The notes beneath the pieces were generated by a model. That model had not been told where the DNA came from. It did not search any database and was given only the letters and a program-made list of their open reading frames with translations. This document shows positions 23,541 through 33,910 of a stretch of 64,000 bases of DNA, in pieces. Within the stretch, counting starts at the first letter, position 1. Each line of letters starts with the position of its first letter. Both the position numbers and the translations under genes were made by a program. Source of the DNA: Coix lacryma-jobi var. lacryma-jobi (taxonomy: Eukaryota > Streptophyta > Magnoliopsida > Poales > Poaceae); the NCBI GenBank assembly GCA_009763385.1, contig CM019828.1, forward strand, positions 22,515,000-22,578,999, in the 5' to 3' direction.

Positions 23541-24831
23541 TGTCGGTGGTACAAGAAAGGGGTACCCCCAGTCAACCCAAACGCCCAAACTCCGACTCGC
23601 CCGAGCCCTCCCAGCCAGGCCTCGGGCAAATGCTCTCTCTCCGCCTCGCCCGAGCCCGCTGAGCCAGGCCTCGGGCGAGCGCGAACCGCTCTGTCTCCGT
23701 CTCGCCCGAGCCCTCCCAGCCAGGCCTCGGGCAAACCGGTATCCCCGTCTCACCCGAGCCCTCCCAGCCAGGCCTCGGGCGAACGCGCTCCCACACCTCG
23801 AGTTGCACGGACAGCTGTACCAATCTCATACCGCGCATTTAATGCCTTCACCTACTCCGGTCATGTCCACTAGTGCACGGCATGTACCACAGTAACCCGA
23901 TGTAAAGGTCAAGTCACGTTTTCACCACCAGCATGGGCAAAAGGGCACCAGTGCAGCACTGTTCGGCCACGCCGGGCACTGTAACCCCTCGAGGCCGGCT
24001 ACGCGCCTCTCGAGCCCTGCACTGTAACCCCTCGAGGCCGGTTACGCGCCCCTCGAGCCCTGCACTGTAACCCCTCGAGGCCGGCTACGCGCCTCTCGAG
24101 CCCTGCACTGTAACCCCTCGAGGCCGGTTACGCGCCCCTCGAGCCCTGCACTGTAACCCCTCGTGGCCGGCTACGCGCCCCTCGAGCTCTGTACTGTAAC
24201 ACCTCGAGGCCGGCTCCGCGCCCCTTGAGCCCCCGTGGCACCACCTCGAAGCCGGCTCCGCGCCCTTCGAGCCCTAACTACTTTCGTGCTATTGAAGGAC
24301 AGGTACCCCAAGACCCGGAGGGACCCTACCGCGTACTGTACATTCCGGGATGGGTGCTGTACGGCTCCCGCTTTGTCGCGCCCCCACGTCCGCGCCCGGG
24401 AGGGAAGCCACGACTCAAGGACGCCTCAACAGCGACGATCACATCGGCTCCAGTGGCCCCGACAAGACAGGGTTCCTACCCTTCTCCGTATGGGGCACCA
24501 TGCGCCCCGACACCTGTAATACTTTTTGTACTCCTGGCATCCCCTTGCTCTATAAAAGGGGACGCTAGGGCCCTCATTCGAGGGGACAGAACACACGAGT
24601 CCACGCACAAACACGAGTCTGGACCCCGGTCCACGCTCACTGAGCTTGTATTCGCCCCTGTACAAGCACTTAGGTGCAAGTAATACAAGATCATCCCCCC
24701 CCGCTGGACGTAGGGCCTTCTTTGCCCGAACCAGGATAAATCCTTGTGTCCCCTTGCATCACCATCCAGGAAGAGAAGCACGCGATCATATTACTTGTTG
24801 GTGTGATACCCCCCGGTTCGAAACACCGACA
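23541..24831 (+). repeat. 5' LTR of the nested gag-only element
   Basis: 1291 bp. Four hairpin units with GCCCGAG/CTCGGGC arms lie at 23598-23780, a six-copy 43-bp tandem array at 23977-24234, and a TATA box at 24551. The tandem units begin CACTGTAACCCCTCGAGGCC and alternate between two subtypes (GGCTACGCGCCTC and GGTTACGCGCCCC). Confidence 0.94.
24551..24560 (+). promoter_or_regulatory. LTR TATA box
   Basis: TATAAAAGGG, 280 bp before the end of the 5' LTR and about 337 bp before the gag start codon. The same motif occurs in the 3' LTR at 29638. Confidence 0.7.
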
Positions 24832-24833
24832 GT

Positions 24834-24851
24834 TGGCGCGCCAGGTAGGGG
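24834..24851 (+). promoter_or_regulatory. primer-binding site
   Basis: TGGCGCGCCAGGTAGGGG begins two bases after the 5' LTR. It starts with TGG as expected for pairing with a tRNA 3' CCA. I do not assign the tRNA. Confidence 0.7.
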
Positions 24852-24887
24852 TGCGCGTGTCCGAGACATTTTCTCGCTATCTCCTGG

Positions 24888-26588
24888 ATGGCTTCTTCGA
24901 CTCCTTCGTTCTCTGCCGGTGCCGTCGTGTGGTTCGGGAACCTTGAGTCCCTAGCCGCCGGCAACGGCAACGAGCTGACCCCGCTCTCCACGGAGGGCCC
25001 GAGCGGAAGGCGTGTCACACCACCCCGCGCGGGGGGCATGACGCGTCGTCTGCACCACCACGCGTCGCCACTTCGCGAGCGGCGTCGTGGTCACCATTGT
25101 CGCCAGGCACAGGCGGTGCCGGCGGCGTACGCCCACTTCCCCACGGCTGGCGCAGAATCCCCGAGGGGAAACCTGCCCGGCACGCGGCCGGCGACCTCCA
25201 GGGCGCGGGCGCGCTCCCCCAGCAAGTTCGCGTCTGTCACACGTGCGGACCGGCACGTCTGGTATCCCACCAGGGAGTGCTTCCAACTCGAGGGAGTGGT
25301 GAGCGACGACGACGACGATGACGACGTCAGGCCAACGCTCAACCTCGGAGCGCCCAACGACGTGGCTACGGCGGGCGGTTCGCGCGTTCAGGCAAGAAGC
25401 AAATCCTCGGCCTCGGTTGCACCGCCTCAACACGACGACAGCAGGACGGCGCAACTCGCACAGGTGCGGGAGGCAATCACCAAGACCGAGGAGGAACGAC
25501 AACGCCTGTTGCAGCTCCAGCAAACTCTGATGCAGGAACCACCCCAGCCTCGAGGAACCGGAGCTCGAGGTCGGGCTCTAGATGCCCACCGACGGACCCT
25601 CGGGGACGGGGCGCCAGCACGCCCCGAGGTGTGCCTCCCGCGAGCCGGGCAAAACGTGGTGGCGGCCGCAATGCTGCTCCGCGATCTGCCCGCCGTCTCC
25701 AACCCCGACGCCAGGCGCATGCTTGGGGAAGTAAAGAGCCTCCTCGAAACGGCCGCTGTGCAGATAGCCGAGAGCTCGGCCTCGCGCCAGCGCAGGGCAG
25801 CCTTGGAGAAGCCAGCAGACGCGCCCCGCAGCAAGCACGAGACGTCGGTCCGCCAGCCCGACGCCCCTCAAGCCAAACTAGACCAAAAGCGGGTCGCGGA
25901 CAGCCGGCAAACCCTCGAGCCCCCAGGCCCCAGGGTCTTCAGCCGAGCCATCCGCAGCTCGACCCTCCCCGACCGCTTTCGACCACCGACCAACGTGGTA
26001 AAGTATGACGGGGAGGTCGAGCCCAAGCTCTGGCTCTCAGACTTCCGCCTAGGCTGCCAACTGGGCGGAGCGAAGGGCGACGACCGTGTGATCATACGCC
26101 AACTCCCACTTTACCTCTCGGACACCGCCCGCCGGTGGCTCGAGGGGCTCCCGCCGGATCAGATCCATGACTGGGCCGACCTAGTCAGGGTCTTCGACAG
26201 GAATTTCAAGGGGACTTGTGCGCGCCCAGGCAACTCCTGGGATCTGCGACGTTGCAGGCAGGCAGCGGACGAACCCCTCCGCGACTTCGCTCGGCGGTTC
26301 TCGAAGCAGCGCCTCGAGCTCCCTCACATACCCGATGAGGAGGTCATCTCAGCGTTCCTCGCAGGCACGACGTGCCAAAAGCTGGTCCACAAGTTAGGGC
26401 GCTACCGTCCCAGGACGATCGAAGACTTGATGGATCAGGTCACCAGCTTCGCCTCCGGCAACGAGGCAGTGGGGGCCTTCTTTGGTCACTCCGCGGGCCA
26501 AGGCGAAGGGCAGAAGGCAAGGCACGACGACGAGGACGACGACGACGAAGAAGTGCGCGTGGGCTCCCGCCGCAGACGAGCTGGCTAA
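24888..26588 (+). CDS. Gag protein of the nested element (566 aa, intact)
   Basis: An uninterrupted frame starts 57 bp after the 5' LTR. Residues 1-130 are Pro/Arg-rich. They are followed by an acidic run (SDDDDDDDV near 140), a helical Gln/Glu-rich segment near 195-220 (EERQRLLQLQQTL), and the conserved retrotransposon gag fold at about 365-530 (KYDGEVEPKLWLSDFRLGC, YLSDTARRWLEGLPP, PLRDFARRFSKQRLEL). The tail is acidic then basic (DDEDDDDEEVRVGSRRRRAG). No CCHC zinc knuckle and no protease follow. It should form the particle and bind element RNA. Intactness together with near-identical LTRs suggests recent activity. ATG 24888 is the first in-frame start after the primer site. Confidence 0.88.
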   Translation: MASSTPSFSAGAVVWFGNLESLAAGNGNELTPLSTEGPSGRRVTPPRAGGMTRRLHHHASPLRERRRGHHCRQAQAVPAAYAHFPTAGAESPRGNLPGTRPATSRARARSPSKFASVTRADRHVWYPTRECFQLEGVVSDDDDDDDVRPTLNLGAPNDVATAGGSRVQARSKSSASVAPPQHDDSRTAQLAQVREAITKTEEERQRLLQLQQTLMQEPPQPRGTGARGRALDAHRRTLGDGAPARPEVCLPRAGQNVVAAAMLLRDLPAVSNPDARRMLGEVKSLLETAAVQIAESSASRQRRAALEKPADAPRSKHETSVRQPDAPQAKLDQKRVADSRQTLEPPGPRVFSRAIRSSTLPDRFRPPTNVVKYDGEVEPKLWLSDFRLGCQLGGAKGDDRVIIRQLPLYLSDTARRWLEGLPPDQIHDWADLVRVFDRNFKGTCARPGNSWDLRRCRQAADEPLRDFARRFSKQRLELPHIPDEEVISAFLAGTTCQKLVHKLGRYRPRTIEDLMDQVTSFASGNEAVGAFFGHSAGQGEGQKARHDDEDDDDEEVRVGSRRRRAG

Positions 26589-26605
26589 GTCGGCACCCAC
26601 GCACG

Positions 26606-26805
26606 ACGCCGCCCCTCGAGCCGGACTCGGGGGCTCGACCTTCGACGCCCCACCTCGAGCCGGACTCGGGGGCTCGACGTCCCTTCGACGCCCCACCTCG
26701 AGCCGGACTCGGGGGCTCAACGTCCCTTCGACGCCCCTCCTCGAGCCGGACCCGGAGGCTCGACCCTCGACGCCCCTCCTTGAACCGGACTCGGGGGCTC
26801 AGTCT
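26606..26805 (+). repeat. five-copy 39-43-bp tandem hairpin array
   Basis: It starts 18 bp after the gag stop. Each unit begins GACGCC and contains TCGAGCC...GGCTCGA, a 7-bp inverted repeat around GGACTCGGG. Copies 1-3 are nearly identical. Copies 4 and 5 have changes on both arms or loop (for example TTGAACC and GGCTCAG). Confidence 0.8.
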
Positions 26806-28627
26806 TCGACCTTCAGCGCTGCCCCACGGAAACAACCCCGAGCCCGACTCCAGCTCGGAGCTTCGAACAGCTACGTCGTTTTCTATCCCTAAAGCCTCGA
26901 GGCTTCGTTCATTTCTCGTATTTTGCGCACACATCGCATCTTGAATAAATAAAAGTTCATTTCCAAGTTCTTTATTTCATTCAAATCAAAGGTAGCCTCG
27001 ACCCTGCCTTGCTCAGGGACGAGCCTCCCTCGGGGCCTGTCAGCGGGCATCCCCCCTCAGACCCCGGAAAAAGCACGCCTTTCTTTTCAAAAATTCGACC
27101 CTCATCTCAATTCGCGCCTCGAGCGCACTAGCAACGTCTAAGTCCCTAAAACGCCTCGAGCCTCCAAGAGTCGGGGGGCGTCGACGTAGACGACCACCTA
27201 CGCCCCAGGGCTATGGTACCCTACCTACGCCTCCCCTCGAGGAACTCGCGACGCATGTCGAAGGAACACAGACTAAGCCGGTAAAAGCTCGAGCTCGCGA
27301 CGAAAAGAGATGATCGAATAAATTTGAAAAGAAAACAGCTTCATTAAATAAATAAGTCATACGCGTATATCTGGCCTCGATGGCCCATAAGTTTTGACAC
27401 GAATTTTTACAAGGGCCTCGACACCCAAACTTGGCACGCAGGCCGCGGTCTGGTACTCCTCCCCAGGATCTTCTGCCGCACGCTCAGCCTTGACGTCCGA
27501 GCCAGGAGGAGGAAGGGCCCCTACACCGTCGTCCGCATCAGGAGGCAGCATGTCCTCCTCGACATACCGGCGCCGTCTCCAGATGGCAAAAAAGGTAACC
27601 GAATACCTTTAATGTGCCTATCTAACCGCGTCTCAAGCCGGTTGACAGGTACACCCAGCGATTCCGCATTCGCTCAACTACCGGGGCCCTCCGCGGCCAC
27701 CGCTCCGACCTCCTGACCGTCGTCTTGGTGCCACGAACTCCACTCCCGACGAAGGCTTCTTCACAAAGGTAAAAACGGGCCCCGGCCCTAAGTCTCGAAG
27801 CAGCGAAGGCTGGCCCTCGAAAAGGGTTCGACAGCCGGCTTCGAGCACCCGAGTCAGGGACACCAAGGGGCGCCACTCACGGCATTACTCGAGGGCCGAG
27901 CCCTCGAGGCCCCTCACGTGTATCCAAGGCGGGGAGCTCGACGTGCAGTGAGATCCCCTCGGAGGGAGGCATCGAGCCACCGGGTCCTATCGAATGGACC
28001 CGGCACTCCTGCAGACTGAGCACCCATGCTTTATGAGACCGCCTCCGGGCCACAGTCGACCCCTATCGAACGGGGCACGAGCTCTCACTTGGATTCCCCC
28101 GTTACCAGCTCACCGGGAACCTCGATACTCGCCCGATCCGTTCGTGGTAGTACGAGGCATCCCACCCCGCATCCTTTCGAAAGGGTTCAGCGGGATGACA
28201 AGCCAGGGTAGCCGGCGTACCGGATAGCTAGCCGGACGGTCGGCTCAGCCTGGCACCCCTCGACGAAAGAGGGTTAAATAACTCGAGCAGTTGCGACTGA
28301 TCTTTTTCCTTTGTGTGAGCATGAGATTTTCAGGCTTCGGACGAACGCCCCTCCGAGCCAGGCCTCGGGCAGAGTTTCCCACGACAAAGAAGAAAGGCGC
28401 ACCCACTGGGCAGAAGGCTCCCAAACGACGGAGGATTCTTCGGAAAGCCCACGAGGGAGTTCTAACCACTCCCCCGTGGCCTCGGGGGCTACACCCGCGG
28501 GTGTCGCTCGCACGACACCCACGGAATCAAATCGACAAAATCCTCGAGACCAGTTAGCTATCCATCGAGATCCCAATCTGAAGCCCCTGCTCGAATGCAA
28601 GCACTCGAACAAGGGCTCGGGGGCTAC
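26806..28627. other. non-coding 3' interior of the nested element
   Basis: This region contains no protease, polymerase or integrase signature in any frame. A minus-strand frame open at 27357-27600 includes a hydrophobic-to-basic stretch (FFAIWRRRRYVEED). It is short and I do not call it a gene. The last 20 bp before the 3' LTR (GGGCTCGGGGGCTAC) are the probable polypurine-like priming site, though impure. Confidence 0.55.
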
Positions 28628-29919
28628 TGTCGGTGGTACAAGAAAGGGGTACCCCCAGTCAACCCAAACGCCCAAACTCCGACTCGCCCGAGCCCTCCCA
28701 GCCAGGCCTCGGGCAAATGCTCTCTCTCCGCCTCGCCCGAGCCCGCTGAGCCAGGCCTCGGGCGAGCGCGAACCGCTCTGTCTCCGTCTCGCCCGAGCCC
28801 TCCCAGCCAGGCCTCGGGCAAACCGGTATCCCCGTCTCACCCGAGCCCTCCCAGCCAGGCCTCGGGCGAACGCGCTCCCACACCTCGAGTTGCACGGACA
28901 GCTGTACCAATCTCATACCGCGCATTTAATGCCTTCACCTACTCCGGTCATGTCCACTAGTGCACGGCATGTACCACAGTAACCCGATGTAAAGGTCAAG
29001 TCACGTTTTCACCACCAGCATGGGCAAAAGGGCACCAGTGCAGCACTGTTCGGCCACGCCGGGCACTGTAACCCCTCGAGGCCGGCTACGCGCCTCTCGA
29101 GCCCTGCACTGTAACCCCTCGAGGCCGGTTACGCGCCCCTCGAGCCCTGCACTGTAACCCCTCGAGGCCGGCTACGCGCCTCTCGAGCCCTGCACTGTAA
29201 CCCCTCGAGGCCGGTTACGCGCCCCTCGAGCCCTGCACTGTAACCCCTCGTGGCCGGCTACGCGCCCCTCGAGCTCTGTACTGTAACACCTCGAGGCCGG
29301 CTCCGCGCCCCTTGAGCCCCCGTGGCACCACCTCGAAGCCGGCTCCGCGCCCTTCGAGCCCTAACTACTTTCGTGCTATTGAAGGACAGGTACCCCAAGA
29401 CCCGGAGGGACCCTACCGCGTACTGTACATTCCGGGATGGGTGCTGTACGGCTCCCGCTTTGTCGCGCCCCCACGTCCGAGCCCGGGAGGGAAGCCACGA
29501 CTCAAGGACGCCTCAACAGCGACGATCACATCGGCTCCAGTGGCCCCGACAAGACAGGGTTCCTACCCTTCTCCGTATGGGGCACCATGCGCCCCGACAC
29601 CTGTAATACTTTTTGTACTCCTGGCATCCCCTTGCTCTATAAAAGGGGACGCTAGGGCCCTCATTCGAGGGGACAGAACACACGAGTCCACGCACAAACA
29701 CGAGTCTGGACCCCGGTCCACGCTCACTGAGCTTGTATTCGCCCCTGTACAAGCACTTAGGTGCAAGTAATACAAGATCATCCCCCCCCCGCTGGACGTA
29801 GGGCCTTCTTTGCCCGAACCAGGATAAATCCTTGTGTCCCCTTGCATCACCATCCAGGAAGAGAAGCACGCGATCATATTACTTGTTGGTGTGATACCCC
29901 CCGGTTCGAAACACCGACA
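28628..29919 (+). repeat. 3' LTR of the nested gag-only element
   Basis: 1292 bp, equal to the 5' LTR except A at 29480 and one extra C in the run at about 29782-29790. It repeats the hairpin units (28685-28867), the 43-bp tandem array (29064-29321) and the TATA box (29638). Confidence 0.94.
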
Positions 29920-29924
29920 ATAGC

Positions 29925-31596
29925 TTTCTGGACCCGCACTCTGAACACTCGACAATCGTTTATAGAGTGAGACCTGGTATTATGGAAACCACAATACTTC
30001 TTGTTTTTAACACCCTCAGGGTGCAGTATGGGATGACCTTCCGGCAACTTGTTGCGTCCTTCCTTCAACAAGTATTCAAATAATCTATCTGATTTGGAAA
30101 CATCAAAGTCATAAGTACCTTTTTGCTGCCTCAACCATCGCTGGTTGACTTGAGTCAGCTCTTTAGCCCAGACTATCTCGGCTGCAGCTATGTCATCTTC
30201 GTCATCATATTCAGCTGCTTCTTCTAAGAAAGCTTGATACATCTCGGCAGCCACATCACCCTTCTGGAATTAATTATTCCTCCTAAACCCTTGGGCTTGA
30301 CTACTCATCATAGCCAATCGTTGCGATAATTGTCCAAGATCATCAAACTCCATGCCGAATAGTTTCTCCTTGATATTCGGCAGCATGCCAGCTATGGCTA
30401 TCCCTGGTAATTGATCATCTGGTAAATTCAAGGAATAGCAAAGGTTTTTGGTCTCCCTGAATCTGCGCAAATACTCTTGCGGCGTCTCGTTAGGTTTCAT
30501 TTTCAGACTCATGAGATCGACCAACTTCTTCTCACTGGTGTCCGTAAAGAAATACGCGTGAAACTTCTGTTCTAGCTCTGCCCATGTATTAATAGAATTT
30601 GCTGGCATAGAGGTGAACCATGAGAAGGCTGGTCCTGTCAACGACAACGGGAAGTACCGAATCCTCCAAGCTTCATCCGCAGATGCCTCCCCGAGTTGCA
30701 TCAAGTAACGGCTGATGTGTTCTATAGTAATGGTGTCATATTGGCCTGAAAACTTGGTAAAATCAGTAGGAGGCTTCACCCTTGGAGGAAGCGCTACTCG
30801 GTTGTACCACTCTGGGTAGGGAGACTTGTAAGCATAAGACTGATTCTTTGGTTTCAGGTCGAATTGATTTTGCATCATATCGGTCATCCTATGCATGATG
30901 AGATCAACACTTGAATCTGGAGCCGCTTGTGCTTGCCCCCCAATATGTGCTCATGCTGAACTTTTATAGCCTGGGTTTGGAAAGCATTAATTGCATTATA
31001 ATCAATGAACTCCTGATATCCATCTCCAAACATGTTCTTTTGCATCCTGTTTGTTGCGGGAGACACCCTGAAAGCGGATTGTGGGACATTTCGTGTTGTG
31101 CCGAACGCGAGCTGTCCAGAAGTTGTGGGAGGTTGTTGTGTCTCATGTGGGACCATCCCACCTGCACTTGTACCAGCTCCGCCACCTTCAGCATTTTTTC
31201 TCTAAGGCTGAGGCACAGGAAATAACAATGGCCCTTGCATCGGACCAACGGCCTCTTCAAAGCGTTTATCCATTGCTGGGCCAAAAATACCAATCATAAC
31301 GGCGCGAAAGGTATTCAAGAAAGCTGATTGATGATTGGTCATGGCCTCTGATACGGCTTTGTACACTATTTGGGTCATTTTATGAATATCTTCCTCATCA
31401 GTGCTGTCGGATTGGTGAGGAGGAGAACCCTTGGGAATGGTTGCTTCTGGAAGATTTTGCCGCTCTTGTTCTTGGAGAAAGTCATCAAGCACTTGCGCTG
31501 AAGCTCATCACAAGTTTGTTGTATTAAATTTCTCGAATCTGGTGGCAACTCATCCATGGTCACATCCAGAATTTGATCGTCATTGATTTCAGGCAT
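29925..31596 (-). pseudogene. outer Gypsy gag N-terminal and central part (frameshifted)
   Basis: The frame begins at ATG 31596 (MPEINDDQILDVTMDELP), just inside the primer site. It is carried by several overlapping open pieces (31596-31375, 31492-31202, 31156-30884, 30896-30270 and 30254-29925), so frameshifts or stops have accumulated. The 30896-30270 piece has the conserved retrotransposon gag fold, recognisable from KFSGQYD, YFPLSLTGPAFSWF, FHAYFFTDTSEKKLVDL and TPQEYLRRFRE. The last piece contains a Cys/His cluster (YCGFHNTRSHSINDC). The reading stops where the nested element inserted (ATAGC duplication at 29920-29924). Confidence 0.85.
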
Positions 31597-31609
31597 CTTG
31601 AAACAGAAG

Positions 31610-31628
31610 GGTCCCACCGGGCGTGCCA
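31610..31628 (-). promoter_or_regulatory. primer-binding site of the outer Gypsy element
   Basis: On the minus strand TGGCACGCCCGGTGGGACC begins seven bases inside the 5' LTR boundary and precedes the gag ATG at 31596. It opens with TGG as expected. The tRNA is not assigned. Confidence 0.65.
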
Positions 31629-31635
31629 AAAAGTG

Positions 31636-33205
31636 TGTTGACGCAAAACGTGGTTCACGCCTCACACACAGCAAGCCGGAAAAAGCGTGGCTTCAATCGG
31701 ATGCCCGGGCGGTTTAGAATCCGGAGACGTGCCAGTCGGTTTGACCTGAAAACCAACAAGGGATAAAACTGTGAGAATAACACTGGAACATGCTGGGTCA
31801 GACTAGACAGTTCCATATTTACGGCTTTGAAAGCCAATCACGACGGCACATAACTATAGAAGCTGTCTGTCAAGGCATGTTTATAGAGTCATTCGGCTAA
31901 CATGAGAGGAAAACATGTAAGCATATTGACTGCCGAATGCACGTATAAGCAAAAGCATGCTTAAACAAATGAAAGTTGTCATTGAGACATAGTAAATTAT
32001 AAATAGGTAACTTGCAAGTATAAATCTATTCAAACATCACATACATAGGTTAATTCAACTAGTCTGCCGCACGTCTAGTCTTCATAAACCCGTCAAGCAT
32101 AAACCCATGTGCAAGTCTACACCACTTCTTATAATTGGATTAATCCACTGCATGGTACAATCTAATGATAAGAAGTTAAAAGCATGCGTATATCCAAACA
32201 AATCTATAAAAACTCGTTACCCGCGTAAGCTTAACCAAGATCGGCAAACTAGCCGAGTTGGGGTCCATGAGGAAGGAACATACAAACAAACACGATTAAA
32301 CCAATCTAAAACCTGCATCTGCCGCACGATACCTAGTTTCATCAAAGCTCAAACGTGATTAAAATTCATGAACCCACAACATGTAACAACCTAGATTGGA
32401 AATTGATTCGACCATCATGATCATGCAATTATTGGAAAACAAGTAAACTTGTGAAGCAAGACCGAACAAAGATCAATCTAGATTGGGCAAAAGAGTGTTA
32501 CAGAATTAATTAAAACATGCAACACATGATAACTTAATGAATCTACTAGATCTTGCCAAATCTAACAGAGCCGATAACTATCTCGCTTTTACTAAACATA
32601 TGAATAAACACCTGCCGCACGGTATCTATCCATAAGCAGAGCATAAGCAAAGACTTCTTGATCGTTAACAAGGATCCGCCGCACGACCATTGAAAACAAA
32701 CAAGACTACTTGCATCATATCTAAATCCACCGCATGATACTAGACATGATAACAAGGTTGTCGGGACTTACGGAGGTCGACAGATCGATGATTCCTCTCG
32801 AAGAACTCGACGACACGACTAAGGACTCGAAGGTGGCACGGGGCCGATTTGTATTGATATGGTTGTGAATAGTTTCATAATGGCCGAGGGTTTATATTTA
32901 TACCCTGGGCGAAAACATGAGTCCTGGACGATTACGACTTACACAATGAAATTTGGAAGGATACAAATTCTATTCCTATTCTTTTCGGCGTCCTCCATTG
33001 TTACGTGTATTCTCGTGCAAGCCGGTTTTACTTGCTATATCCATTTTCCGAATGGAGCCGCCGCTCCGCAAAACAGCCGACCGCACAGGCATTCACCGAA
33101 ACTCTGAGGACCAAATAGTCGCACGATCGTTTGCCGAATCCTTTCTTCACTGCTGGCTGGGTCCACTTGTCATACTCTTATGTGTGCGAATTTCTGGTGT
33201 TAACA
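31636..33205 (-). repeat. 5' LTR of the outer Gypsy element
   Basis: 1570 bp, homologous to 17187-18745. It has the same six CCGCAYGATAC-like motifs, and an 11-bp duplication near 32638 accounts for the length difference. The LTR pair is clearly more diverged than the pair of the nested element, which agrees with the nesting order. Confidence 0.93.
32891..32902 (-). promoter_or_regulatory. LTR TATA-like box (5' LTR, likely element promoter)
   Basis: TATAAATATAAA on the minus strand, about 300 bp inside the 5' LTR from its outer end, upstream of the primer site and gag. Confidence 0.6.
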
Positions 33206-33210
33206 CCAAA

Positions 33211-33831
33211 AAACCAAATTAAATTTCGATTGCACCATTAAATTTGTTTCAATAAATCCTTCAAAACAAGATCTCACATGAATATTTTTAGATAAAAATT
33301 ATACATAATGACAAGTGGGACCGTTTTTGAGAGTGAGTATAGACTATGAGATATAGAGGATGGATGGATGCGGGAAAAAGTGATATAGAGGAGAGAATCT
33401 TGATGACCAGGATGGAATATTCCTTTTGGAGGATAAATATAGAGGATCATGAGTGTGGATAGTCTGAGCCACCCGACAACCAACCATCTGGCAAGACCTA
33501 ACTGACACCAAGAACTTTCAAAACTGAATCAATTTCCATTGTCTGCTCTACCTCCCAATATTCTTTGTTCTAAAATAGTGTCCATAGATCCAATTTCGGC
33601 GAACCTTCCAAGCGACACAGTGGCAACCCTTCATCATCGACATCTTAACTCAGCCAAAACCTACAAAATAGAATCTCATTTATCTTCATATTTGAAAATA
33701 ATACAAGGGATCCAATTTTGGTAAACCTCCCGGTGGGGGCGATCGAGCCGCATGGATGCCTTAGGTTTCATGACGTGGATACATTGAGAGTTAAGATATG
33801 GAGTTATCGGAAAAGATTTATTTTCATGCTA
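33211..33831. other. spacer between outer Gypsy and Copia elements
   Basis: About 620 bp of AT-rich anonymous DNA. With 16800-17186 it forms the pre-insertion locus of the outer Gypsy element. No gene seen. Confidence 0.5.
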
Positions 33832-33836
33832 CCCAA

Positions 33837-33910
33837 TGTTAGACTGATCTCTAAGCTAGTGACCCAATGGTCACTGGGCCTTGTGCTCGCAGTGCGACGG
33901 GGGCGCATCA
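33837..33910 (+). repeat. recognisable part of the Copia 5' LTR
   Basis: This matches the beginning of the 3' LTR (TGTTAGACTGATCTCTAAG, then ...GGTCACT.GGCCTT.TGCT.GCA). The match is lost downstream. Confidence 0.55.

Larger units (their letters stand above)
23541..29919 (+). mobile_element. young gag-only (TR-GAG-like) Gypsy element nested in outer gag
   Basis: LTRs at 23541-24831 and 28628-29919 begin TGTCGGTGG and end AACACCGACA. ATAGC flanks the element at 23536-23540 and 29920-29924. The 3796-bp interior has a primer site, one intact 566-codon gag and about 2 kb of non-coding DNA. It has no protease, reverse transcriptase or integrase. I found one substitution (C at 24393, A at 29480) and one C-run length difference between the LTRs. 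The element should therefore be recent and must have used enzymes in trans. The term TR-GAG (LTR element with only gag) is applied by inference. Confidence 0.94.
17187..33205 (-). mobile_element. outer Gypsy-type LTR retrotransposon, gag-protease only, with antisense genes
   Basis: LTRs at 17187-18745 and 31636-33205 start TGTTGACGC and end GGTGTTAACA. The 5-bp duplication CCAAA flanks the whole at 17182-17186 and 33206-33210. The coding sense is minus, so the right LTR is the 5' LTR. Order on the minus strand is primer site, gag with a zinc-binding region, aspartic protease, then about 1 kb of non-coding DNA, two opposite-strand spliced genes, and the 3' LTR. No reverse transcriptase, RNase H or integrase is present. 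Subtracting the nested 6.4-kb element at 23541-29919 (plus its duplicated 5 bp) leaves about 9.6 kb. The layout, with antisense genes downstream of pol, recalls Tat-lineage Gypsy elements; that placement is inference. Confidence 0.93.

Noticed and set aside
23977..24234. regular 43-bp repeats that could suggest a CRISPR-like array
   Set aside because: The units are directly adjacent with no unique spacers, lie in an LTR, and recur identically in the other LTR.
24225..24683. 152-codon plus-strand frame, present twice (also 29312-29770)
   Set aside because: It lies wholly inside the LTR, crosses the TATA box region and ends before the primer site. Its apparent conservation is just LTR identity.
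24812..24831. GGTTCGAAACACC resembling a tRNA T-arm
   Set aside because: It is the end of the LTR and no acceptor, D or anticodon arms can be placed around it.
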